DNA of 64,000 nucleotides. Origin: Syncephalis plumigaleata. Taxonomy: Eukaryota; Zoopagomycota; Zoopagomycetes; Zoopagales; Piptocephalidaceae. The stretch spans positions 930,001 to 994,000 of the forward strand of contig JAIXMF010000004.1 of assembly GCA_025201365.1 (NCBI GenBank). Direction: 5' to 3'. The translations under genes were made by a program, and so were the position numbers. Numbering within the stretch: the stretch's first letter is position 1; each line of letters opens with the position of its first letter. Of this stretch, positions 24,134-34,662 are shown one piece after another. Below the pieces are notes generated by a model. It searched no databases, was not told the origin of the DNA, and was given only the letters and a program-made list of their open reading frames with translations.

Positions 24134-24989
24134 GATGTATGGCGGGCTACTTCTTTTGTTTTCTCGCTATTAATCGCCGCTCACCGGGAAACAGCACTTT
24201 ATGAATGTGATAAACAACTGGATGATTTGCAATAGAAATGAGTAGGAGGGAGAATTTGAAAGGAAAACGATTAGTAATGCTACATCTAATGGTGCAACTA
24301 TCAAAGATACAATTATCAAAGAGAGCCAAAACGAGAGAGGGAGAGTGATATATAAAAATCAAAGGCTTAAGAAGAAAAACGCCATGCGCTATTGCATATC
24401 GAGTGGATGTCAGTTTTCGACACGACTTGCGCGTGTTCTAGAATTATGCAATTGCTCAAATGGAAACTTGTTTTCTTCCTACCATGAAAACAGTCACATG
24501 CCAACTGTGGCGAATAAGGAATGCATGTCAGAATTGAGAAAGACCTCCAAGCTAGAATGAAGTATGATGCAACACTATGTGTATTATGGCATCCTTTAAG
24601 TGGTATAATAACCTGCTTTCATTGTCATTGTTACTGATCATATACCATGAAAGATGCTATGATAATCATTGTATGTCTCTTTTTGTTATAATGTTTAAAA
24701 TAGAAGAGCAAGCGTAAATATTAAAGTGACGAGTAAGAGAAAGGCGGCATGCATGTACGTGTTATCATCGATCTAGCCCATAGGAAAAGGGCTATTGCCT
24801 TGGTACGTAGCATTATCATATAATGTATCATTGATTAATGTACGAGGATGAGCAATACAGGCTTATTACAAGTAATCACAACTAACTCATTACTATTTGC
24901 TTTAATGAGAATCGTATGGCCATTGCAGATACTATGATTTCTTTATTCATTTAATTCCATTAGAATATACGCTATTGAGTAATATCGAG
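24134..24989. other. Spacer between 7-TM gene and copy B element
   Basis: AT-rich; nothing with a family signal, although a 71-codon frame at 24345-24560 exists. It includes the promoter of the minus-strand 7-TM gene. Confidence 0.5.
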
Positions 24990-25596
24990 TACAGGCTTTT
25001 TCCATCCAATTTGCGCAGTTAGCCTTCTGTTTTACAAATAAATAATAATTAACACTTACAAGTACAAGTACCCCCGTATTCTGTTTCCCAGCCCTCCTTC
25101 CCTTGGGGGAAAGACTAGGACGGTTGACGATACAACCGGGTTAATTTGTAATTTGTTGTTTGGATCCCTCTTGATCTTGATCTTCATTTAGTGAATGCTT
25201 TGCGGACGTGCTAGGATCAGGAGGAGAAACGGCACCACGATGAAATTGTGTTGGAATAAGGTTGTCCTCACGAACACTGCGAATAATCTGAATGAAGTTC
25301 AGACATGCAGCCATATCCCGATTCCATAAATGATGATCAATAGCTACTTGTAAGTACATGACATGGCAATATCCAACTATACTAGTACACTTGTATCATC
25401 TACCTTATAGAATTGATGATGATAGTTATCACTATCAATAAATGATCCATTACTAATACTGAATTGTTATTATTATCATGCTGTATCAATTGGCATTTCT
25501 ATGGTGATAATGGTGTTAACAATCGTGTAAATCTATTTATTAATAAACTGCAAATGTTAAAGGATAAATGCGCAAATTGGATGGAAAAACACTGTA
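24990..25596 (-). mobile_element. TIR-bounded DNA element carrying a Fanzor C-terminus, copy B
   Basis: Both ends start with TACAG followed two bases later by TTTTTCCATCCAATTTGCGC, in inverted orientation: left end from TA 24990-24991, right end to TA 25595-25596. Similarity between the two ends continues imperfectly for about 70-80 bp. The TA at both edges suggests a Tc1/mariner-style TA target. Length is about 607 bp, too short for an autonomous element. On the minus strand it carries the end of a Fanzor-like protein and then a ~145-bp non-coding stretch to the terminus, shared with copy A. No transposase is present, so it would need help in trans. Confidence 0.75.
25141..25359 (-). pseudogene. 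Fanzor (TnpB-like) nuclease C-terminal remnant
   Basis: The frame reads LWNRDMAACLNFIQIIRSVR, then EDNLIPTQFHRG and a hydrophilic tail to TAA. The WNRDxxAxLNxxxI pattern (25315-25326 for WNRD) is the RuvC-III block of Fanzor proteins, eukaryotic relatives of TnpB that are RNA-guided DNA endonucleases. The Asp of WNRD, the third catalytic acid, is kept here. Everything N-terminal (RuvC-I, RuvC-II, zinc ribbon) is absent, so this is a fragment, possibly one terminal exon preceded by an acceptor (TTACAAG). Family call from motif memory only; a profile search was not possible. Confidence 0.6.
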
Positions 25597-25870
25597 TGAT
25601 GATGATGCACGACTAATAACCAAGAAAGCTCACAAATTGTGTAATTGGTTGAATAATATTGAGTGTGATGATGACAAATGATCATCTTGATCGATTGTTT
25701 CAATAAAGTAAGCGTAAAATGCGTTCATTTAAAACAAAACGTCTCGGTTTCTTTCCTTCTTTTTTTATCCACTGTCTTTTCCATACTTACAAGTTTATCT
25801 TCTTACTAGTTTGCAATGGTGATAGATCAGTGAATATATCTATCTATCTATCTATCTATCTATTATATCT
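25597..25870. repeat. Spacer with (TATC)n run
   Basis: A TATC tetranucleotide run at about 25840-25867 lies immediately before the methyltransferase start; the rest is T-rich leader. Confidence 0.6.
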
Positions 25871-27695
25871 ATGGGCGCTGTTAATAGTCGAATTCTTCCC
25901 GGAAGGAAAGATGGACGTGGTCGAACGAGTAAGCCATCCCTAAGTATTACGCGGTCGCTCTCTTGTTCTGACGCGGATACGCTTAATCGTTCAGGCAATA
26001 AAACGAAAACACCTTTCTTCCAAAGGGATTATTGGCGATGCTACCACTTGCGTAAGCCATTGGCAAAGCATTGGATAGCGGCACGTGCAAGTGATGACGA
26101 TGTCAATGAGGCATCGCCCGCTAGCATACCAGGGGCGAATGTAACGGAAGACTGGGCCTCTAGCAATGTCTCGCCGAGTCGATCTATCGTCAGCTCGGAT
26201 GATAGTAGTAGTAGTCTCGAGGATGAAAGCGATACAAATATATCGGGTCTCCACTCGAAGGAAAGACGATCCATGCAATTTACCAGTGGCGATGAATTGT
26301 TTCGATCGAGAAGGGAGCCGATAAAACGTCGCTCGTCGATGAGTACACTTGAGAAGCGTCGGTCGTCAGGCGATCATCTATCTATCATTCGAGAAGGTCC
26401 GGTATCGACAATGAACGATCCACCATTGGAGCCAAACGACCTTGCACTGTCGATTCCGAGGTCGATACTTCCAGCGCAACCCATCAGTATACCGCGTCTT
26501 GCTGCTGCCTCGTTGTTTGGCGGTCCACCGGTTGTTACGCCCAATATTGAATGGCAACAAGCGCATCTACCGACTGATGTCGTTATTCCCGCTCTTCCTG
26601 AATCACCAGGACCTGAAACGTATGTATGCACATATATATGTATATATAGTTTAGCTTTAGTGAAGACAAGCGGCTAATGTTAGTTGTCATTCATAGTGCT
26701 TATGTGAGCAATCTACTTCTTCATTGCATGCTAGGTGGTGAATACATGGCACCACTTAGGAATCCACGAAATATACTTGACGTTTGTCTTCGTGACTGTA
26801 TTTGGATGCAGGCAAGTTATCAATGATGCAACATAAACTATTTACTAATCATACAATATACACATATACATAGAAAATGGCAGCGACATTCCCCAAATGT
26901 AAGATAATCGGATGTGGTACGACAACGTATTATATCGGTGCAGCGTGTACACTACCATTAAATTGTCAAATTGTATTTCAACAGTCGCTTAATGGTAAAT
27001 GTCACGTTAGATTATTATTACTACTGATATGATGACGATGATGGCTAATAGTTTATTTACGATGCTTTTATTCATAAATAGAGATCTCGCTTGCCAGCAA
27101 TAGCGTTGACTATATTCATCAACAAATGAAGGCATTTTTATTTAGTACGGCAGGATGGGTGAAGCACCTCAGCAATCTGCGTAGTGTACTAAAACCGGGC
27201 AAGTACCTCGAACTAGTGGAACTTGCCATGCTACCATCACGAGTGGGACCAGGTTCCTCTCGACTAGTCTGTATGATTAGACGACTCATGCTGTCGCGAG
27301 GTATCGACCCGGAAATGCCGCGAAAACTCGAGCCTCTACTGAAACAATCCGGGTTTAGTCATGTCGAGCGACTTGACGTCAATGTCCCTATAGGAGAATG
27401 GGGTGGACCATGCGGGAGGTATATGCTTTGGCTCGTCGACGTCATCATTCTTATGGTTCGTCGCGCCGTGGTAGATGGTGTCGTGTGGGATTTGTACGAC
27501 AATTTGGAAAGGGATCCCGAGCAAGATCCTCGACTTGCCATCACCACGGTGAACAGCGATCTTTTATCGCATATTTGCTGTGACGATTACCAGAATATTA
27601 CGGCGAACGAGTTTGATGCGCTATGGGATACGACACGACGAGAGATGGCCGTCAATAACAGTTATTCTACCATTCATGTTTATTTGGCCAAATAG
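25871..27695 (+). CDS. LaeA/UMTA-like SAM-methyltransferase with degenerate SAM motif
   Basis: Four exons: 25871-26619, 26697-26811, 26874-26994, 27082-27695; 532 residues. The first ~250 residues are Ser/Arg/Pro-rich and look disordered. The C-terminal part follows the fungal class I methyltransferase layout: NPRNILDVCLRDCIWMQKMA, FPKCKIIGCGTTT, SNSVDYIHQQMKAFLFSTAGW, LRSVLKPGKYLELVE, and a helical extension with MLSRGIDPEMP, LLKQSGFSHVERLDVNVPIGEW. In active relatives motif I is LDVGTGTGIW; here the Gly residues are replaced (DVCLRDCIW), so SAM binding is doubtful. Intron 2 (26812-26873) uses a GC donor (CAG|GCAAGT). The gene could be a pseudo-enzyme or a strongly diverged methyltransferase. 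Confidence 0.8.
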
Positions 27696-28678
27696 ACGTG
27701 GACTATTATTAAATGCAAACCAATAAATTAGATTATATAGTTTTTGTAAACTCAATATGACTCTATTTACAGTATCATCATCATTATCATCATCACCATT
27801 ATCATCATCACCATCATTGTATTTTACGTACTTGCACGCGATACTAATACAGCTAATCAGTAGTGCACACGTCTATCTTTACTATTCCCTCCTAGCATGT
27901 ACTCTACACGTCGTTATCAGGGGGAGGAGGAGGAGGAGGCAAAGGTGGCTCGAGTGTTACGGTTACCACAGCACCTCACTGTAATGCACGCCAGCATTGC
28001 TCCGCTTTCCTTTTCCTCTTGCACGCACATGCACACACACGCACACATGCACACAGGCGCGCGCATTCACTCTCACTCTCTCACTTACTATTGCTTGCTT
28101 GTTCACTCACTCGCTCGCTCACTCCTTCTTTCTCCTACTTCTCACGGTACAGTATTTCACATTCACATCATTTCCCTTTCGCTATAACTAGTCGTGATCT
28201 TTCCTTCATCACTCCTTCTTCAATTAACCGGCAGTACTGATATTCCTCTTTCTGATTATATATTACGTATCGCTTTGTTCTACTTGTTAAGGGAAAGAAA
28301 AAGGAAACACAGCAATAACAACACGCTGCGCTTTGCTTCATCATTCGATAATCATCTTTAGTGTTTCACTAGTATACGGATAGCAGTTATTTAGCATACT
28401 TCGTATTTGGTCAAAACTCCTATATCTATCTCCCTTTTATATATATATAGTCTTTCGCATAGACATCAAAGAGTATCAGTGAATACTTTCAATAATCTTG
28501 TGTTTACACTATTATTATACCGATTCTTACACGTAATAGCCGTTGCTACTAGAGACCACCGAGCGTGTCATACAATCGACCTATTTGATCTCGTATGAGT
28601 ATATCGTAATACTTGTCGCCATTCTCTATTATATTGCTATCGGTCTTTATTTGCAATTCTTAAGAACAAGCCAGTTAC
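27696..28678. other. Spacer with ATC, GGA, CA and CT simple repeats
   Basis: No gene. Low-complexity tracts: CATCAT near 27775-27815, GGAGGAGG near 27920-27940, CACACG/CACATG near 28022-28060, and CTCACTCG-type tracts near 28068-28135. Frames through these tracts are compositional. It probably includes a long pyrimidine-rich leader for the Gid4-like gene. Confidence 0.55.
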
Positions 28679-28796
28679 ATGATGCCTACATTTGCCAATA
28701 GCGCGGGTCGTGTCGAGTTAAATAATCATGCGGCATCTGTCGATCAAGCAATAGCGGAAGGAGTGACTGCCATCACCACGGATCTTGATAATGTTG

Positions 28797-28828
<32 letters not shown>

Positions 28829-29702
28829 CCTGTTAACTCAAGTGGAAAAGGTAGCGGTAAATTGTCGTCAACCGATGATAATGACAACAACGATATTGCA
28901 ATGGAGGAGACATTAGTCGATGACATGTCGACCACGGAAACAATGGACACGGACGAGCAGGAGATCATCTCGACAGCTTCAATCGAGGTCGACGAGACCA
29001 ACTACGGCATACTGGGCTATCCACGACCATGGCGCGACTTTTTCTATACGCCATTAAAATCCGACCGTCTAGGTCCACTCTATCCAGGGGCGTGCTTCGA
29101 GGGCGAGCAACGTAGCGGGATACATAGCTACGATGTTGTTGTAAGGATACAGCATGTTGATCTAAAGGCGGCCACACTTTCGGGCTATTTACACATTCAC
29201 GGGTTAACTACAGACTATCCCGAGTTGACGACGTTTTTCGAAGCTGAACTGATTGGTAGTCGTTACTCGTTCCTCACACGTAAATGGGGTGCTAGCGAGG
29301 AAATTGACACACGACACTGGGTGGGTATTTGTTATAGACATCATCATCGTCGTCGTCATCATCATCATGATCTAATGACGCTATTGTTGCATTACTCATG
29401 ATATATAGACCAAGTTCTCGGCATTTGAACCTTTCAAGAACAAGTTCAATCGCGATGGTTTCAAGTACGATTTTGCCAACCAGGATTACGTATTTATGCG
29501 ATGGAAGGAGCATTTCTTGGTGCCAGATCATCGTGTTCAATCGATTAATGGAGCCTCATTCGCCGGCTTCTACTATATTTGCTGTCATTTATCAGGTGGC
29601 AGTATTACAGGTTTCTATTTCCATAGTAACTCTGAATGGTTCCAAAATATATCATTGCATCATCATTCATCTCAAACTAGTTCAACTTATCAGTTACGCT
29701 AG
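28679..29702 (+). CDS. Gid4/Vid24-type substrate receptor of the GID/CTLH ubiquitin ligase
   Basis: Two exons: 28679-29320 and 29409-29702; 311 residues. Gid4 is the beta-barrel receptor of the GID E3 complex and binds Pro/N-degrons, for example of gluconeogenic enzymes in yeast. The first ~115 residues are acidic and low-complexity (poly-Thr, poly-Ala, Asp-rich). The barrel is highly conserved: LYPGACFEGEQRSGIHSYDV, IQHVDLKAATLSGYLHIHGL, TDYPELTTFFEAELIG, YSFLTRKWGASEEIDTRHW, joining TKFSAFEPFKNKF across the intron. FKYDFANQDYVFMRWKEHFL, VPDHRVQSINGASFAGFYYI and GFYFHSNSEWFQNISL complete the fold. Two in-frame ATGs are adjacent at 28679 and 28682; either serves. Confidence 0.95.
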
Positions 29703-29790
29703 TAATGATGCTGATGATGCTGATGATGCTGATCATGATAACATAACAGCACTTGTGATTATTCGCCATTTTATGCTTCTACTTAAATTC

Positions 29791-29825
<35 letters not shown>

Positions 29826-31362
29826 TATCATTATTATTATTATTACTATTATTTCATTCTCTTTTTTGATAGCAACTCCAACTACGATATCCACTGCGTT
29901 TGTTCAGTCGATAGTGTATGCGTTTATGCGTCGATTTGTTTCAATAAGTGTATCTCGTATTACTAAACCCATCATGCATTCACTAAACTGTTTACTATAA
30001 TCAATCAAATCAATGTGTTTCATTTGTATATGTTAAAAGTGATCTATGTAATGTATAACAAATAGCTAATGGATATACTAATAGTAAATATAATATGCTT
30101 CACTCTAATGAAATAGTAATCACTAGTAGTAGAATAGATAGATTAATCAATGTGTGTACCCCTGCTTTTCCCGCATACTTTCACGTAACTTAACAAGGTA
30201 ACTCCGCTCTAATTCGATACAAGTTCAATTCAACTATACGCGCTCTTACTTGTTTAATTAAACTACATCAACACCATTAGTACAACTAATACCAATAATC
30301 GATATAGACTACCTATCACATTCATTTCCTTACTATTTGATTACAATGTTACATTGTTTGAGCATATCTCCATTGAATACTGATCTACTTACTATACAAA
30401 CATACTATATGTTTGTATACTAGTGATATTGATATTGATACAGGTAACAGCAAGTGTTATTGACTATATTCATCTTGATAAATACACCCATGTATTAACG
30501 TAGAAGTGTGTGTGTGTGTGAGGGTACAACATAAAAAACGATTTATCGGACATTCATCCATGCATTCGCATACACACGGCCGTGTTCATGCAGGTTCAAC
30601 GTTGTTTCCTTTCACAAACTGCAATCCATCTTTATTATATTTGGACTATCTCTGTTGCCACTATTCATCGCTACCACTATTGCTGTCATTGTCGTTTGTC
30701 GTTTGTCGTTGTTATAGTAGTAACAGTAATATTACAGTGTTTATTTGACTATTGTTGAGCTAACGGCCCTTGTGTTCATCGGCATACACGCGTGTGTGTC
30801 TCTCTCTTTCTCGCTTTCTCGCTTTCCCGCTTTCAATTTCGCTCTCTTTCTTTCTTTCTTCCACTTTTGATCTGGATCTACTATTTGATGGTCATCATCT
30901 GCGTAATTGCTCTTTGATCGCATTAACAGCCATAATCCATATACTATAGGTAATTCTATAGCAAGCAATATAGGTAAGATACTATCTGGGACAGATACTG
31001 GTACACTAGTAGCTTGTTGTTGTAGTACTTACCGTAATAATAATAATCTTACTTTGTTTTTGCGAATAGGCAATCTACAACGATATAACTGATCCTTGCT
31101 TACTTTCCTTGAGCGTGTGTGTGTGTGTCTACCTGTCTACCTATTTGCCTATCTGTCTATCGGTACACACATCACATTGCTTTGATTGCTACTGCTACTG
31201 CTACTGCTGCTGCTGCTCTTCTTCTTTTCTCCCAACACCGGTATCTATTCGTTGTATCGGCTCTCTTTCTCTTTCTATTCACGTTGTTCATCCCGCTTGA
31301 CGCGCGATTGTAATTTCTCTTTCTCTTTCTCTCTCATCCAAGTTTGTTTCATTTATCGCAAA
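29703..31362. other. 1.65-kb spacer with (CAA)n and CT-rich tracts
   Basis: No gene supported. It contains GATGCT repeats near 29705-29735, a (CAA)n run at about 29789-29822, an ATT run near 29825-29850, and a CTTT/CTCG tract at 30795-30865. More CT-rich sequence (31255-31340) leads to the eIF4E-like start. Short frames are compositional. Confidence 0.55.
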
Positions 31363-32382
31363 ATGTCTGCTGATACGGCTGCCGCTCCTGCATCTCTACC
31401 GTAAGTAGCTTGATTCTAACATTGAGATATACATATACTTTTATATATGTGTATGTGTGTATGCAAACAACAACTATAAATTCTAACATTTATCTATTTG
31501 TATCGATAATCCATCAGTGCTGAATCGTCGACGACAAACAGCACCACTACCACTACCACTACAGCTCATGAGCAAGATGTTATACAGCGAACTGAAGATG
31601 GTCGTCATTTGCTAAAGGCCGAATGGACACTATGGTTCATGCATCGTGCACCTGGTCAAAAGATCACTGATTATGAAGGTGCCATCAAGAAGATTGGTTC
31701 GTTTGGCACGGTAAGTTGCTATTGCTATAGATAAGCACGAGTCATTCTTGTACTCACTCATTTTGCTATGTTCATGTGCTATCTTAGATTGAAGACTACT
31801 GGGCCGTGTATAGTCATTTAAAGCGTGCCAACGATCTGCCTAACATTAGTGATTATCACATGTTCCGTAAAGGTGTACGACCAGTCTGGGAGGTAAGTAG
31901 AGTAGAGTAGAGTAGAGTAGAGTAGAGTAGAGAACTACATCAATCATGATTGACTTACTAATACGTATATGTAGGATGAGGCTAATGTACAAGGTGGTAA
32001 ATGGATCTGCCGTTTGAAGAAAGGCTTAGCATCTCGTTACTGGGAACAATTGGTGAGTATCAAGACGTGATGATAATGGATAATCTTGTTACTAACACGT
32101 CCACATGCTTGTATTGCATATTGTTATTAGATTATGGCGGTTATCTCTGAACAATTCAATGTAGGCGATGAGATATGCGGTCTAGTAGTGTCGGTTCGTC
32201 ATTCCGAGGACATTCTCTCCATCTGGAATCGTACTAGTACAGATACGGAAACCAATCTAAAGATCCGTGACACTATTAAGCGTGTACTCGGCCTACCATT
32301 GGAGACGGTGATGGAGTACAAATCGCATAACGACGCCATTCAGGACAACAGCAGTTTCCGTAATACGGCTGTCTATAAATAA
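31363..32382 (+). CDS. eIF4E family cap-binding protein, class II (4EHP-like)
   Basis: Five exons: 31363-31400, 31518-31710, 31788-31892, 31975-32052, 32131-32382; 221 residues. The protein binds the mRNA 5' cap. The sequence fits the 4EHP/eIF4E2 class better than canonical eIF4E: LKAEWTLWFMHRAPGQKI, YEGAIKKIGSFGTIEDYWAVYSHLKRANDLP, YHMFRKGVRPVWEDEANVQGGKWICRLKKGLASRYWEQL, FNVGDEICGLVVSVRHSEDILSIWNRT, and RVLGLPLETVMEYKSHNDAI. The cap-sandwich Trp of VRPVWEDEAN and the downstream Glu are kept, while the first position is in a variable loop. 4EHP proteins usually repress translation because they bind eIF4G poorly; that role is inferred. The first exon codes only 12 residues plus two bases, and the second starts with a poly-Thr stretch. 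Confidence 0.93.
31894..31933 (+). repeat. (AGTAG/GTAGA)n pentanucleotide repeat in an eIF4E-like intron
   Basis: Seven or so tandem copies of GTAGA directly behind the donor GTAAGT of intron 3. Confidence 0.85.
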
Positions 32383-33430
32383 GCGCGTACTTGACATGGT
32401 ATCTTTCAAAGACTGCTATTACTACTACTACTACTTCTACTACATATTACTAGTACTACATTACTACAACTACATTACTACATTACTACTATCACCTTAT
32501 ACTACTACCATGACTACAACCATGACTACTCTACGCGCTTCTATCATCCACATTACCTTTACCTCATTCTCTCATTTCTCTCATTCATCCTTTCTTTTTC
32601 TCCCCTCCCCTTCCCTATCCAATCACTTTTTCCGTTGTTTAGGATAGACCACAGATGCATATTGATTCAGTCATTTTTATCGATATGAATAGACGTTGCT
32701 ATCTGTGTATACGCAGTATATTTGATATATCATTGAATGTGCCATTCCATTCTTAATAATTGTTCATTACTTGCAGTGTAATGTTTCACTAGATTGTGTA
32801 TTCATTGTCGTCGTTGTTATTACCATCATGATGAAATGTCTTTATGTTATCAAATAATATCATAACATGAACATTCCACACTTTGCCTATAAGCACTTGT
32901 TATTTAGTTAAATGGTTTGTATGGTCACTTTGACACACCTCGACCGTAGGAAGTGGAGAAGAACTCTCCAAATCAAAAGTGTTCTAATAGCGCCATGTCT
33001 ATTTGATCTCACACATGCTATCACGCGTTAGTCATATTATCGATCTCCCCAACGCACCTACAGCGGGGGAATCGCCTTGAACAAGACGACGAACTATAAT
33101 TTTGTCTAGTTCCAATCTACAACTAATCAGCAAGCGTACTAATTGGAAATAGAGACAAGGCAACTAGACGGATACTTGATTCCGAATAGTGACGTGTTTA
33201 ATGGATTGTGGGATCATTAACAGCATTATCATCATTATCATTCTTGATCGTCATTATCACGATTGGTATCGTCATAACAATAACCTCTTTCTTATTCACT
33301 TATTCATTTACTTATTCAGTTGTTCAACATTTGCTTAGTATATTGACGTAATAGTCTTGTCTTTTCTAGTTACAACTTCTTTGTCAAAACATACATCTAT
33401 CAATGAGATTCCTTTGACTATTAGCCAACA
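32383..33430. other. Spacer with ACT repeats and a short inverted-repeat block
   Basis: An ACT/TAC low-complexity run covers about 32417-32525. At 33040-33160 there is a less AT-rich block with CCCC...CGGGG pairing (33049-33070) and an imperfect inverted repeat (TTGTCTAGTTCCAAT at about 33102 against ATTGGAAATAGAGACAA near 33142). No known RNA family was recognised and no gene is supported. Confidence 0.5.
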
Positions 33431-34501
33431 ATGACAATAGCTATGATAACTGATCAACACTATCCTCAAGGCATGTCTATTGCTGTAGTCTACGTGTTAA
33501 CAGTGGCACTCGGTTGTATAGCCGAACAACTGGGAACAATGCCTGGTGAGAGTTACTTCTCTAGTAAGCGTAATATTTTCAATGTCTGGTTTGTTAAGAT
33601 TGGTTGGTTCTGGACGACTATCCTCTTCTTCGTATGGGCATGGTTCGTTTTATTCTTACGTTTACCACGACCACAAGGACAACATGCTACTACTACTACT
33701 ACTACTCTAGATACAATTCATATATCATCGTCATCGGATACTGCAGATCAATCTAATAGTGGCGATGCAACATTACCTGCATCATCATCATCATCATCAC
33801 CAGCAGCGGTGGTTGCTATGGATGTAACAGAGACTGATGGCACACTGCCACCACAGCCAAATACCGAGAAACAAATGAAACTTATGGTACAGACACAGAA
33901 TATTCAACGATTTACGGCTGCCCTTACTCGATGGATGTTAGCCACGGCTTACTGGTGGATTATCACACAATGGATGGTGGGACCATCACTATCTGATCGA
34001 GTGTATCGTTGGTCGGGTGGACGATGCTACCCGATAGATGAACATGGCCAGCCTGTTCTATCCGGATTAGTAGATAATGAGAATGATATGGGTCAATCTA
34101 CAAGTGATCCTCATCAGCATTTATTTAATGTACTAGACGTGCAACCAACAGCCATTGCATGTCGACAAGCTGGTGGTCGATGGCATGGTGGTCATGATAT
34201 ATCCGGGCATATCATGCTATTGATCCATGCCTCGCTCTTTCTTCAGTCAGAGTTATCCGGATTACGAAGGGCGGCCGTGTATTCAACGGCGGTACATCCA
34301 CGTATGGCACGTCGTGCCACTCGCCTCGTCCGTTATCTACTTGTACTCTGGTGGTGGATGCTGTTAATGAGCAGTGTATACGCATTCCATCCACTTTCTG
34401 AAAAGGTAACCGGACTAATAATGGGTCTACTCTACTGGGTAGTGATGTACGTGTATATTCTACCACGAACTAGTTTTCCTGGCATGCCAGGTCAAGTATA
34501 A
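33431..34501 (+). CDS. FIT2/Scs3 family ER protein (lipid droplet biogenesis)
   Basis: Intronless, 356 residues. FIT proteins are multi-pass ER membrane enzymes (acyl-CoA diphosphatases) needed for lipid droplet budding and ER lipid balance. Membrane segments: MSIAVVYVLTVALGCIAEQL, WFWTTILFFVWAWFVLFL, a long Thr/Ser/His-rich cytosolic loop (residues about 80-150), TAALTRWMLATAYWWIITQWM, and C-terminal helices. The family signature is clear: CRQAGGRWHGGHDISGHIML with His260, and SVYAFHPLSEKVTGLIMGLL with His320. The two His are 60 residues apart, as in human FIT2 (H155/H214). The inserted loop before the third helix is longer than in animals. It is transcribed alone. Confidence 0.93.
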   Translation: MTIAMITDQHYPQGMSIAVVYVLTVALGCIAEQLGTMPGESYFSSKRNIFNVWFVKIGWFWTTILFFVWAWFVLFLRLPRPQGQHATTTTTTLDTIHISSSSDTADQSNSGDATLPASSSSSSPAAVVAMDVTETDGTLPPQPNTEKQMKLMVQTQNIQRFTAALTRWMLATAYWWIITQWMVGPSLSDRVYRWSGGRCYPIDEHGQPVLSGLVDNENDMGQSTSDPHQHLFNVLDVQPTAIACRQAGGRWHGGHDISGHIMLLIHASLFLQSELSGLRRAAVYSTAVHPRMARRATRLVRYLLVLWWWMLLMSSVYAFHPLSEKVTGLIMGLLYWVVMYVYILPRTSFPGMPGQV

Positions 34502-34662
34502 ATCATATCAATAGCAGCAGCAGCGGCAATAGTAGTGGTAGTAATGGTATACGTTATATTAATAAAAGCTTAGTATTCAATTTATTCTCTTCATTCATTC
34601 ACAACAATGTATTAATAAAAATCACCATTGTAAACATTGAGTAGACAATGCAATTATCGGCG

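Noticed and set aside
24990-25596. Possible LTR or other retroelement ends
   Set aside because: The repeats are inverted, short and TA-flanked, so a DNA-transposon-type terminus is the better reading.
27757-28240. Ser/Leu/Thr/His-rich overlapping frames
   Set aside because: Produced by CAT, CACA and CTC simple repeats; no start context, no homology signal.
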